Below, piece by piece: positions 7,713 to 15,485 of a stretch of DNA of 28,986 bases. The DNA is from Eubacterium sp. CAG:248 (lineage in GTDB: Bacteria > Bacillota > Clostridia > Lachnospirales > Lachnospiraceae). Each line of letters opens with the position of its first letter. Within the stretch, counting starts at the first letter, position 1. Position numbers and translations under genes: made by a program. The notes under the pieces are model-generated. The model was not told the DNA's origin. It saw only the letters and a list, made by a program, of their open reading frames with translations, and searched no databases. The DNA is taken from the NCBI GenBank assembly GCA_000436475.1, contig FR886208.1:167272-196257 (forward strand). The letters run 5' to 3'.

Positions 7713-9293
7713 TTACACTTCGTTCTTTTTATAAATAAGTGCTTCTGTTATATGTTCACTTAATATATTCTCACTGCCTGCCAGATCTGCTATTGTCCTT
7801 GCAGTTTTAAGTACTTTTCCATATCCTCTTGCTGACATGGATAACTTCTTATACATAGACTCCATAATCTTTGAGGATTCTTCATCAAGCCTGCAATATT
7901 TCTTTATTTCACGCATATTCATCTGTGAATTATAATCTGTTACAGAATCTTTAAACCTTTCCTGTTGTATAAGCCTTACCTTCTCAACTTGCTCTTTCAT
8001 ATATGCTGAACTGTATACAGCACTGCTGTCTTTTGCACCAGTTATATCCTCATATGTCACTTCATCGACTTTTATACATATATCAAATCTATCCCACATA
8101 GGATTGCTTATACGCCCTATATACCTTCTGATATCATACTCTGAACAGTGACAGCGGTTTCTATCTGGATAATAACCACATTTGCAAGGATTAATAGCAG
8201 CAGCAAGCATAAATTCCGCTGGATATGTATACGCAGCATTAAGCCTTACAACTGTTATCTTCTTATCCTCAAGCGGTTGTCGTAAAGACTCCATAAGCTC
8301 AGGTCTGAATTCCGTCATTTCATCTAAAAACAGAACGCCCGAACCTGATAGCGTTATCTCTCCTGGCCTTGGTATCCTTCCACCACCAAGCATGGCAGCC
8401 GCCGTTATAGTATGATGCGGACTTCTGAATGGTCTTCTAGTTATAAGTCCCTTTTCTGCATCAAGTTTTCCTGCAACACTGTATATTTTAGTAACCTTCA
8501 GCTTCTCTTCATCTGTCATATCAGGTAATATAGTAGGAATCCTTTTAGCAAGCATGGTTTTGCCACTTCCAGGTGGACCAACATACATAATATTATGCAT
8601 TCCTGCTGCTGCAATAAGAGTTGCTCTTTTCGCACTATACTGACCTCTTATATCAAGATAATCTTCCTCTTCGTTTAAACTGTCAGCTAATATAACACCT
8701 TCAGAAATCACTCCATCAGATTTAGCTTCATATTTTTTATTAAAATCATCACTGGGATTATTGGCTGAAACGCCATCTAGACTATTATTAATAAGTATAT
8801 CCTGTACATCCTTTAAGCTCTCTGCACCATATAACCGTATTCCTTGTGCTATGCTGCCCTCTTTTAGATTATCCTTAGGAATAATACATAGCTTTATACC
8901 AGCTTCTTTTGCTGCACATACTATAGGAAGCACTCCATTGACAGGATTGACTGTTCCATCAAGGCTTAATTCTCCAAGCACAAGCGTGTCTTTAACCTTT
9001 TCCTCTTCTATGATTCCGTTTGATACGAGAATGCCTATCGCTATAGGAAGATCAAACCCTGTTCCTTCTTTTCTTATATCTGCCGGCGAAATATTAACCA
9101 CTATACGCTGCGGCGGTAATTCAACTCCAGTATTCTTTATGGCTATCCTTACCCTGTCTCTTGCCTCTTTAACCTCCGTACCAAGATATCCACTCATATC
9201 AAATGTTGGAAGTCCACTTCCTACATCAGTCTCAACACTTACTATACGGGCATCTATACCACACAACGCTGCAGTTGTTATACTGCTAAACAA
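7713..9293 (-). CDS. comM: YifB/ComM-family AAA+ Mg-chelatase-like ATPase
   Basis: ComM is a hexameric AAA+ DNA translocase that promotes branch migration during integration of transformed DNA; many family members are annotated YifB. An N-terminal ChlI-like domain (about 1-170, with the GIDARIVSVETDVGSGLPTF-type opening) precedes the ATPase core with Walker A GPPGSGKT at 239-246 and Walker B LFLDE at 321-325. A Cys cluster CKCGYY...CHC follows, then a C-terminal Mg-chelatase helical domain. At 526 residues it is near the usual 500-510. The start is a TTG at 9293, chosen because the frame opens there with the conserved FSSITTAALCGID sequence and GAGGG lies nine bases upstream; the ATG five bases upstream is out of frame. 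It heads the comM-dprA-topA block. Confidence 0.95.
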   Translation of the reverse strand: MFSSITTAALCGIDARIVSVETDVGSGLPTFDMSGYLGTEVKEARDRVRIAIKNTGVELPPQRIVVNISPADIRKEGTGFDLPIAIGILVSNGIIEEEKVKDTLVLGELSLDGTVNPVNGVLPIVCAAKEAGIKLCIIPKDNLKEGSIAQGIRLYGAESLKDVQDILINNSLDGVSANNPSDDFNKKYEAKSDGVISEGVILADSLNEEEDYLDIRGQYSAKRATLIAAAGMHNIMYVGPPGSGKTMLAKRIPTILPDMTDEEKLKVTKIYSVAGKLDAEKGLITRRPFRSPHHTITAAAMLGGGRIPRPGEITLSGSGVLFLDEMTEFRPELMESLRQPLEDKKITVVRLNAAYTYPAEFMLAAAINPCKCGYYPDRNRCHCSEYDIRRYIGRISNPMWDRFDICIKVDEVTYEDITGAKDSSAVYSSAYMKEQVEKVRLIQQERFKDSVTDYNSQMNMREIKKYCRLDEESSKIMESMYKKLSMSARGYGKVLKTARTIADLAGSENILSEHITEALIYKKNEV

Positions 9294-9383
9294 TACATTA
9301 CACCCTCTTTCTTAACTTTTGCACTTTTCATCTGTGTTTTTCTTATAAATAACTTGCACCTTTCATAGCACACTGAAACAAAC

Positions 9384-9674
9384 TTATAAGCCAAGCATCT
9401 TACGATATCTTACTTTATCCTCATCAGCTATATCAAGCGTATCCATAGCTTCTTCTGCAGTCTGGTCAAGCTTTTTCATTAAAGTTCTTATACTGTCAAG
9501 TCTGGCTTCATCCTTTCCTTCTATCCTGCCCTCGCGCTGTCCTTCTATTCGTCCTTCACGCTGTCCTTCGCGCCTGCCTCCTTCTAAGAACTCTTTCATT
9601 GCATTGCACATCTCCATATTAACCACCTTATCCTTTCTGCCATGATATGCATATTTATATACTATATATATCAT
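9384..9674 (-). pseudogene. C-terminal remnant of an Rpn / PD-(D/E)XK nuclease family transposase-like protein
   Basis: The 96-residue frame has no nuclease core. It resembles only the tail of Rpn/YhgA-like proteins: an MCNAMKEFLEGG segment, a charged repeat in which REGQREGRIEG units recur (about residues 35-55), then a helical end with IRTLMKKLDQTAEEAMDTLDI. An ATG at 9617 (residue 20) has GGTGG upstream and could still allow translation of a 77-residue peptide. Full-length members are about 250-320 residues and end the same way, so I read this as a 5'-truncated relic. It lies between the pilus operon terminator and comM, marking an old insertion or rearrangement point. That it is a functional small gene is possible but less likely. 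Confidence 0.6.
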
Positions 9675-9745
9675 AAAAATATTAATATTGCAAGTATTGT
9701 TTTACTTTTTATAAACACTTTATACTTTTACAAACACAATAAAAA

Positions 9746-9785
9746 CAGACTACAATCTACTGCCTATACAGTAAATCATAGTCTG
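9746..9785 (-). terminator. Intrinsic terminator of the type IV pilus operon
   Basis: The inverted repeat CAGACTA/TAGTCTG (9746-9752 with 9779-9785) encloses a second stem TACTG/CAGTA (9758-9762 with 9769-9773), giving a long hairpin with a partly paired internal loop. On the minus strand it is followed directly by TTTTTATTG. It lies 26 bases after the stop of the last pilus-operon gene. Confidence 0.85.
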
Positions 9786-9811
9786 CTCTATCGCCTGCAA
9801 TTTTTAATGTC

Positions 9812-12800
9812 CTAATTCAACTTAAACAAATCTCTCCTTACAACTCTTATAACAGCCTTTCCAGTTCCTCCCTTGGAATCAGATACCTGCATTCCAAGAT
9901 ATATAACACCTTTATCTGCCAGCTCATCACACATATTTTTATATATCTGTGTACTTTCTGATGTGAGATTAACATTTGTATCTGATGAAGCTGTTGCACT
10001 CTTATACACAAGACTCGCCAGTCTTGTATATTCACCTGACTTGTTGAATCTGGCCGACATAAGCTTTTCACTTATGCCATTATATATATTATATCCACTA
10101 TTTAAACCTTCTGTCACCTTATCAAATGTCTGGATAACAACATCTTTGTCTGCGTTATTCTTAGTATAATTACCATCTTTATCCTTATCCCAATAAAATA
10201 CACCTGATGACATCAGAGCACTTGTGTCTGAACCCATATCTATATCAGTTGCAACGAACTGTATATCTGGTATAGAACCGTCTAGTGAATACATTTCATA
10301 TATGCCATCATCAGTCATCACGGCATTCTCAATCTTAATCTGAGGTGCATTATTTCCAGAGTTAATAGACCATATAATAGTATTAACAAAGAGTTTAAGT
10401 TCATCTTCACTTATGGCCTTACTCATAGTAGAATGTCCTGCACCAGAATAAGTAACATTACCCTTAGAATAAATATAATAATTATTGGCCGCATCATTTC
10501 CAGTTACTGAAAAATAATCACTCTCACTATATTTAGATGTTCCCTGTCCTAATGTATACCATACAACCACATCTCCTCCACTATCTATACTGCTTGCTGT
10601 ATCATCCTGCTTTTCAAGGTCAAGAAGATAATACTGTGCATGTGTTTCTGCTACATTCAGATTATCTGGTATCGTATATGGATAAGAGGTAATCTGTCCA
10701 TCATTAATCTTATTAACAGCATTGGTACGAAGCGATGAAACCGTTCTTTTCGTTCTATGATTATATTTGTATATATAATTATTATCATTTTTATAATCAT
10801 AGCCTGGCAATACGCCATATCTTGTAACTATTGTATTGGTGTATCCCTGCTGGTAAGACAGATTTTCTTTAGCCTGTCCGACCGTAACATGATACATATC
10901 CATACCAACTATGTTTCTGAACGCAGTTGTGAACATATAGCCCTTTGATATCTTATCATCTATCATTATTGGAACTGCTCTTCTTATATCGGAATCATCT
11001 CCTTCAAATAAGCTTTCAGTTTCATCAGTATTCTCATCCGTATATGAATACTGTCCGATAGTATCGTGAGTCATAAGTACAGCCTTGCCACTCTCTATAT
11101 AATCACGCAGATTAGCCAGAGCATGTGTGTTCGTAATATTGTCAAATGCATCTGCAAAGCCAAGAACAACAATAGTATAATCCTTTAGCAGATCTTCTCC
11201 ATCTTTATTAAGGCTTGTTCCTGCTGTATACCTGCTGTTTTTATACCAGTCATTACCTTTATTATCACCTTCACACAACTCCTTAACAGTTACAATATCA
11301 ACATCCTTTTTATTTATTCTTAATCCAGTTGTGCCACTTGCATCATTAAACAATTTCATAAAATCAGAATCATTTAACTTAAGACTGTAATCATGCTTAC
11401 TATCTATATCAGGCATTATCTGTAATATCTTTACATCTTCCTGCTTTTCGTCTGGTACATTTATTCTTAATATTCCTGTTGTTTCAGTCGTCAATCCTGT
11501 ACTTACATCCCTAATAACAAGCTTCCAAGGTAAATAAGGTCTTAAATCTTTTGGTAATGTTGTTGTCGTAACAGTTATATATCCATTGTTATAAGTATAA
11601 ACTTCCGGATTCGTATCACTAAATCCACCTGCGTATAACTCACCAGTGTCATCATGTGCATTTACAAACACACCATTTGCATCTTTATCAATATAAAACT
11701 CTACATTATATTTTCCAGATGTATTATCTGTCTTGAATTTAACTGTAAATGTGTTATCTTCCTCATTCAGGCCAGTATCTGCAATAGTCTGTCTTATAAC
11801 TGGTTTAAACTTATATTCTATTTTGTCATTATCTGAAACAGCCGCATCTGAGGCAGCTTCTACCGTTATGTTAGAAGTTTTACCTACACTTCTGGCATAT
11901 GGTAATACAGAATAAATGTTAGTATCAACTGTTCTTGTATAATTACCATTACTATCTTTAACCAAGACACCACTAGTTGATGCATTGTATATATCAGAGG
12001 CTAATATAACTGGTTTATCCATATTGATATACTCTTTAAGTTTTTCCAGAGTCTTTTCAGTTATATCATTTCCAGCCGAAGCAACATCTTTTCCTGTATC
12101 ATTACCTGAACGGTCCCACAGACTCACAACTGCACCCTGCGAATAATAATAGCTGTCAACAGTATTACCATTATTCTGCTTAATAAGTCCTTTAATGTTA
12201 AGAAGATTCTTAGAATGTTCATCTCCTATAATAACAAGATCGTATTTATTGGCTATATTATCTGTCATACCATTAAGTTCATTTACAGTAACTGACGTAA
12301 CATCAATATATCTTTTATAATTCTTTTCTGTAATTCCCGATACATTTATTTTAAACTTTGCATTACTAAAATATTTAAGCAAAGACTTTGCCCCATCACA
12401 TGTATTATAATCATAATCAGCAGATGGCTGGATTTCAAGAACTTTGAGCTTTTCTATAGCCTTATTTCTCTTATATCCACCAAGAACATATTGAATCATT
12501 TTAGCAATATCTATATTTCCATCATTTATATTGTATGTTTTTAAGACATCATTAACCTGATTGAACTCGTTATTATTTCCACTGATATCAATTTTAGATG
12601 ATATAAAGCCTGATCTAAGAGGATTATTCTGGTATCCAAACCAGAATACATTCTCATTAATTCTATCTGGTGCAACGTTATATCCTTTATACGGAAAATT
12701 GCTATAATAATTACTTACTTTAGGCCATTCACCGAGGTATTTACCAAAAACACCCTGATTAAAATTAATCCATCCAGCAGTATCATATGTTACACGGTAT

Positions 12801-14014
12801 GTATTGCTCCTGTTCTCATTAAATATGTATATTTCCATATTATCAAAGTCAAACCTGCCATACTCTCCCTCATATACACCAGTTATTTCATTTGTTGTAT
12901 CTTCATCAATAACCTTATACTCGCACAAATCACGCAGACATGTATCCCTGTCTATTCCAGTTATTGTTACAAACATTTTCATAAGATTTTCCTGTCTGCT
13001 TTTATCAATCTTATTATAATCAAATCCACCTATTATACTAAGCTCCTGATTTAAATATTTGAAACAAATGCGTCCTGCAACTGATGCATCACTAAAGTCT
13101 TTTCCCAAACACGCATTATTTCCCCATGTATGAGATGACCAGTCTTTATCAGTGATTCCGGCTTTAGCTGGATATTTTGCTTTTAGTTGTGCATCACCAT
13201 AAGCCTGTGCATACTCATACATTTTTTTATATGTTTCTGCTGGATAAGAACTGATATTTTCTCCAGCAGATACTATTATTGCATCCGCATTATCAATCAT
13301 ATCTGTTGTCAGGGCATCAATAGAAACACTTGTAACCCTGATTTTATCCATCATATTATAATCGCCTTTAGCTATTGAATTATCACCAGCAAATACCATG
13401 TAAGCAAAGAGATTATCGTTATAGCCGCTTATATTATTTCCCTGTTCATCGACAAATGTTTTATCATATATATCAAGTTCTTTTTTATTTCCATAATTAT
13501 CAATAACATTAAATTTAAACTCAGTATCAGAGGTTATCTCATTAGCACAATCCTTTGAATAAAGCTTCCATTCAGACGCGCTATTCTTTCTATAATAAAT
13601 ATTCTTTCCTGCATACTCAGCTTGATTCTTATTTTCTGGAATCTTATAGTCATTATACTCAATAATACTTTTCATATAATTATTCAGCCATGTATTACAC
13701 AGGTCATGCTTTGCAGCACTATCTGGCAATCCAGCAATATCTGACCACTTGACAGCACCATTATCCATGCCTGTAAGATATCCCCATGCACCTACTGCTT
13801 CATCAGGAACCAATTCAATAATATTAAGCGGATTATCCCTTGTATATGTCCTTTCACCTATTGTGACTGCATCAGCAATCACAGCTTTTCCGCCACCTGT
13901 CGCCTGCGTCTTATATATCATTCCGCCGATGACAAACAAAAACACAAGTGCCACAGATAACAAAACTGTACTAATATATTTTCTTTTTCTTATCTTACCT
14001 AACATTCGTTTCAT
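9812..14014 (-). CDS. Large exported DUF5057-like protein, last gene of pilus operon
   Basis: I recognise the general type (DUF5057-like proteins of Lachnospiraceae) but its function is unknown. The 1400-residue product has a basic N-terminus and one hydrophobic segment (about residues 13-34) ending TQA-TGG, consistent with a signal peptide or membrane anchor; the rest is polar, rich in Asn, Asp and Tyr, as in surface proteins. Three similar modules are visible, each opening with a hydrophobic strand and Pro (IIELVPDE 65-72, VLEIQP 525-530, ILQIMPD 863-869), then a Rossmann-like strand (DAIIVSAGE 243, DLVIIGDE 592, TIVVLGFAD 947). Modules 2 and 3 add KPVILASD 667 and KAVLMTHD 977. A beta-sandwich-like stretch lies at about 725-850. 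The end of module 3 (NVTYSGAGHS...ELKLFVNTIIW, about 1185-1215) recalls ThuA/class-I amidotransferase folds. I chose the ATG at 14014, with AAAGGATG before it, over one at 14086. Confidence 0.8.
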   Translation of the reverse strand: MKRMLGKIRKRKYISTVLLSVALVFLFVIGGMIYKTQATGGGKAVIADAVTIGERTYTRDNPLNIIELVPDEAVGAWGYLTGMDNGAVKWSDIAGLPDSAAKHDLCNTWLNNYMKSIIEYNDYKIPENKNQAEYAGKNIYYRKNSASEWKLYSKDCANEITSDTEFKFNVIDNYGNKKELDIYDKTFVDEQGNNISGYNDNLFAYMVFAGDNSIAKGDYNMMDKIRVTSVSIDALTTDMIDNADAIIVSAGENISSYPAETYKKMYEYAQAYGDAQLKAKYPAKAGITDKDWSSHTWGNNACLGKDFSDASVAGRICFKYLNQELSIIGGFDYNKIDKSRQENLMKMFVTITGIDRDTCLRDLCEYKVIDEDTTNEITGVYEGEYGRFDFDNMEIYIFNENRSNTYRVTYDTAGWINFNQGVFGKYLGEWPKVSNYYSNFPYKGYNVAPDRINENVFWFGYQNNPLRSGFISSKIDISGNNNEFNQVNDVLKTYNINDGNIDIAKMIQYVLGGYKRNKAIEKLKVLEIQPSADYDYNTCDGAKSLLKYFSNAKFKINVSGITEKNYKRYIDVTSVTVNELNGMTDNIANKYDLVIIGDEHSKNLLNIKGLIKQNNGNTVDSYYYSQGAVVSLWDRSGNDTGKDVASAGNDITEKTLEKLKEYINMDKPVILASDIYNASTSGVLVKDSNGNYTRTVDTNIYSVLPYARSVGKTSNITVEAASDAAVSDNDKIEYKFKPVIRQTIADTGLNEEDNTFTVKFKTDNTSGKYNVEFYIDKDANGVFVNAHDDTGELYAGGFSDTNPEVYTYNNGYITVTTTTLPKDLRPYLPWKLVIRDVSTGLTTETTGILRINVPDEKQEDVKILQIMPDIDSKHDYSLKLNDSDFMKLFNDASGTTGLRINKKDVDIVTVKELCEGDNKGNDWYKNSRYTAGTSLNKDGEDLLKDYTIVVLGFADAFDNITNTHALANLRDYIESGKAVLMTHDTIGQYSYTDENTDETESLFEGDDSDIRRAVPIMIDDKISKGYMFTTAFRNIVGMDMYHVTVGQAKENLSYQQGYTNTIVTRYGVLPGYDYKNDNNYIYKYNHRTKRTVSSLRTNAVNKINDGQITSYPYTIPDNLNVAETHAQYYLLDLEKQDDTASSIDSGGDVVVWYTLGQGTSKYSESDYFSVTGNDAANNYYIYSKGNVTYSGAGHSTMSKAISEDELKLFVNTIIWSINSGNNAPQIKIENAVMTDDGIYEMYSLDGSIPDIQFVATDIDMGSDTSALMSSGVFYWDKDKDGNYTKNNADKDVVIQTFDKVTEGLNSGYNIYNGISEKLMSARFNKSGEYTRLASLVYKSATASSDTNVNLTSESTQIYKNMCDELADKGVIYLGMQVSDSKGGTGKAVIRVVRRDLFKLN

Positions 14015-14025
14015 ATTGTCATCCT

Positions 14026-14049
14026 TTCTCTGATACTCTTCTCTGATAC
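14026..14049 (-). repeat. Tandem direct repeat covering the ribosome-binding region of the DUF5057-like gene
   Basis: Two exact copies of TTCTCTGATAC (plus strand 14026-14036 and 14039-14049) form a 13-bp tandem repeat. The copy nearer the gene runs into the AAAGG that serves as ribosome binding site. A perfect TTGACA lies further upstream at 14081-14086 on the minus strand, but no good -10 follows at 17 bases. Confidence 0.55.
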
Positions 14050-14124
14050 TATTAATATGTATTCCACACACTAAACATTCTGTCAAAACAAGCTGTTACC
14101 AACATTTATGATTACAAGCTATAA

Positions 14125-14892
14125 TCAGGCATCAACATACCCTTGCGCTTTTATATCTCCCAGCTTAAAATACTTTATCTCTATGATTGTTTTATCACTG
14201 CCGTTTACCTTCACTATTTTAACCTTGTTGGTTAAATCCTCTCCATAAAGAGAATTTCTAAGTGATACTTCTCTCTTTACTTCACGGCTTACATTCTGCT
14301 TATAAAGCTTTATATATGCCTTTACCTTTATATTTGATGTAAGAATAACCCCCTCTTCTTTCTTTGGTGTTTCCCCAACTCTTGTTGTAGGCTGCTCCAC
14401 ATCTCCTGCTGATACACATTTATCATCAATTTTTATAGAAAAGTCCTCGACATACTCACATGCCACACTCACGTTATCAAGTGGCTTATCTCCTAACGGG
14501 TAGAAATCATTTGAAAAATATAATATCTTATTAGCTTTATCCCATATATAACCATAGTACCTTGACTTATTAGTATTAGAATACTTAGTAAGATAATAAT
14601 CGTATCCACTATTCTTATCAGGACTTCTATACATTATAAGCATATCCGCTTCCATTATATCGTTCTCGATCTGATTTAATGCAATATCCGCATCGCTTTG
14701 CAGCTGTGCCTGTGCTGTCTGCTTCGTGAAGTTATGCACTGAACTCTGTATAAGAACAACCAGAGCTGACAGTACTATACCGCCTATAGTCAGGGCAATA
14801 AGCATTTCTACAAGTGAAAAGCCTTTATTATTAAGTTTTTCATCAGCCTTTCTCTTATCAGCACAATCTGCTGACACATTAACCTCATTCAT
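14125..14892 (-). CDS. PilW-like type IV pseudopilin
   Basis: A prepilin-like protein of 255 residues. The leader ends at Gly24 (KLNNKG), cleaved before Phe25, and the mature N-terminus FSLVEMLIALTIGGIVLSA has Glu at position 5, the residue needed for assembly into the fibre. The following sequence (IQSSVHNFTKQTAQAQLQSDADIALNQIENDIMEAD) matches the amphipathic helix of PilW/PulJ-type minor pilins, and the C-terminal part is a beta-rich head. Minor pilins of this type form the priming tip complex. It lies 20 bases after the GspH-like gene and 110 bases before the DUF5057-like gene. The start at 14892 has AAAGGAG upstream. The leader of 24 residues is long but typical of clostridial prepilins. 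Confidence 0.85.
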   Translation of the reverse strand: MNEVNVSADCADKRKADEKLNNKGFSLVEMLIALTIGGIVLSALVVLIQSSVHNFTKQTAQAQLQSDADIALNQIENDIMEADMLIMYRSPDKNSGYDYYLTKYSNTNKSRYYGYIWDKANKILYFSNDFYPLGDKPLDNVSVACEYVEDFSIKIDDKCVSAGDVEQPTTRVGETPKKEEGVILTSNIKVKAYIKLYKQNVSREVKREVSLRNSLYGEDLTNKVKIVKVNGSDKTIIEIKYFKLGDIKAQGYVDA

Positions 14893-14912
14893 AGAATCCT
14901 TTGCTCCTTTTA

Positions 14913-15485
14913 CTATGATAACGATAACTTACCAGTACTGTACCACACTGTAACATCATACGAATGGCTTCCACGGCTTATAGTTATAACCGCCTTTAGA
15001 TTATTATTAACATCTAATTTATCGGACCTGGAGGCTCCTGCGTTAACAACAAAAGAGCCAACCCTTCCACTGCTTCTTGTATAAGTCACAGTAGCTTTTT
15101 TATCACTATCTACAGCATAGTCTGTCTTATCAGATGAATTGGCATAATCTGATATCGTTATATTATAACCTTTTCCTATAGTTTTACTTTCTGTCTGGAC
15201 ATCATTCTTATATGTAACAAGCCTGCATGTTCCATCTGTATCCTTAACTATATCAAGCTTCCAGTCTGCATTAACTGTAAGAGTTTGTGAACGCAGATTA
15301 TTAAGCTCTGTATACACGAAATTACCTGCTTTTTTTACATTTCCCCTGCTGATTACTGACACTCCTATAGCAGAGCCGCCTATAACTATCGCCATAATAG
15401 CTATAACAACGAGAAGCTCAACGAGAGTGAAGCCCTTATTTAGTTGTAACTGCTTCTGTAGACTGTGTCGTCTTTTCCGAATCAT
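14913..15485 (-). CDS. GspH/FimT-like type IV pseudopilin
   Basis: A 190-residue prepilin-like protein. The leader ends LNKG (Gly18) and the mature start FTLVELLVVIAIMAIVIGGSA includes Glu5. The head is short and beta-rich, with the pattern TELNNLRSQTL...W...VTYTRSSGRVG seen in GspH/FimT minor pilins, which are part of the initiation complex. I placed the start at 15485 because GGAGG precedes it by seven bases; an ATG at 15506 in the same frame is less well placed. Its first 50 bases overlap the end of the preceding PilX-like gene in another frame, which suggests coupled translation. Confidence 0.85.
   Translation of the reverse strand: MIRKRRHSLQKQLQLNKGFTLVELLVVIAIMAIVIGGSAIGVSVISRGNVKKAGNFVYTELNNLRSQTLTVNADWKLDIVKDTDGTCRLVTYKNDVQTESKTIGKGYNITISDYANSSDKTDYAVDSDKKATVTYTRSSGRVGSFVVNAGASRSDKLDVNNNLKAVITISRGSHSYDVTVWYSTGKLSLS

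Noticed and set aside
9530..9590. Short DNA repeats in the Rpn remnant, suggesting a tandem-repeat locus.
   Set aside because: They encode the charged REGQREGRIEG-type repeat typical of the tail of this protein family, so they are a protein feature rather than a separate element.
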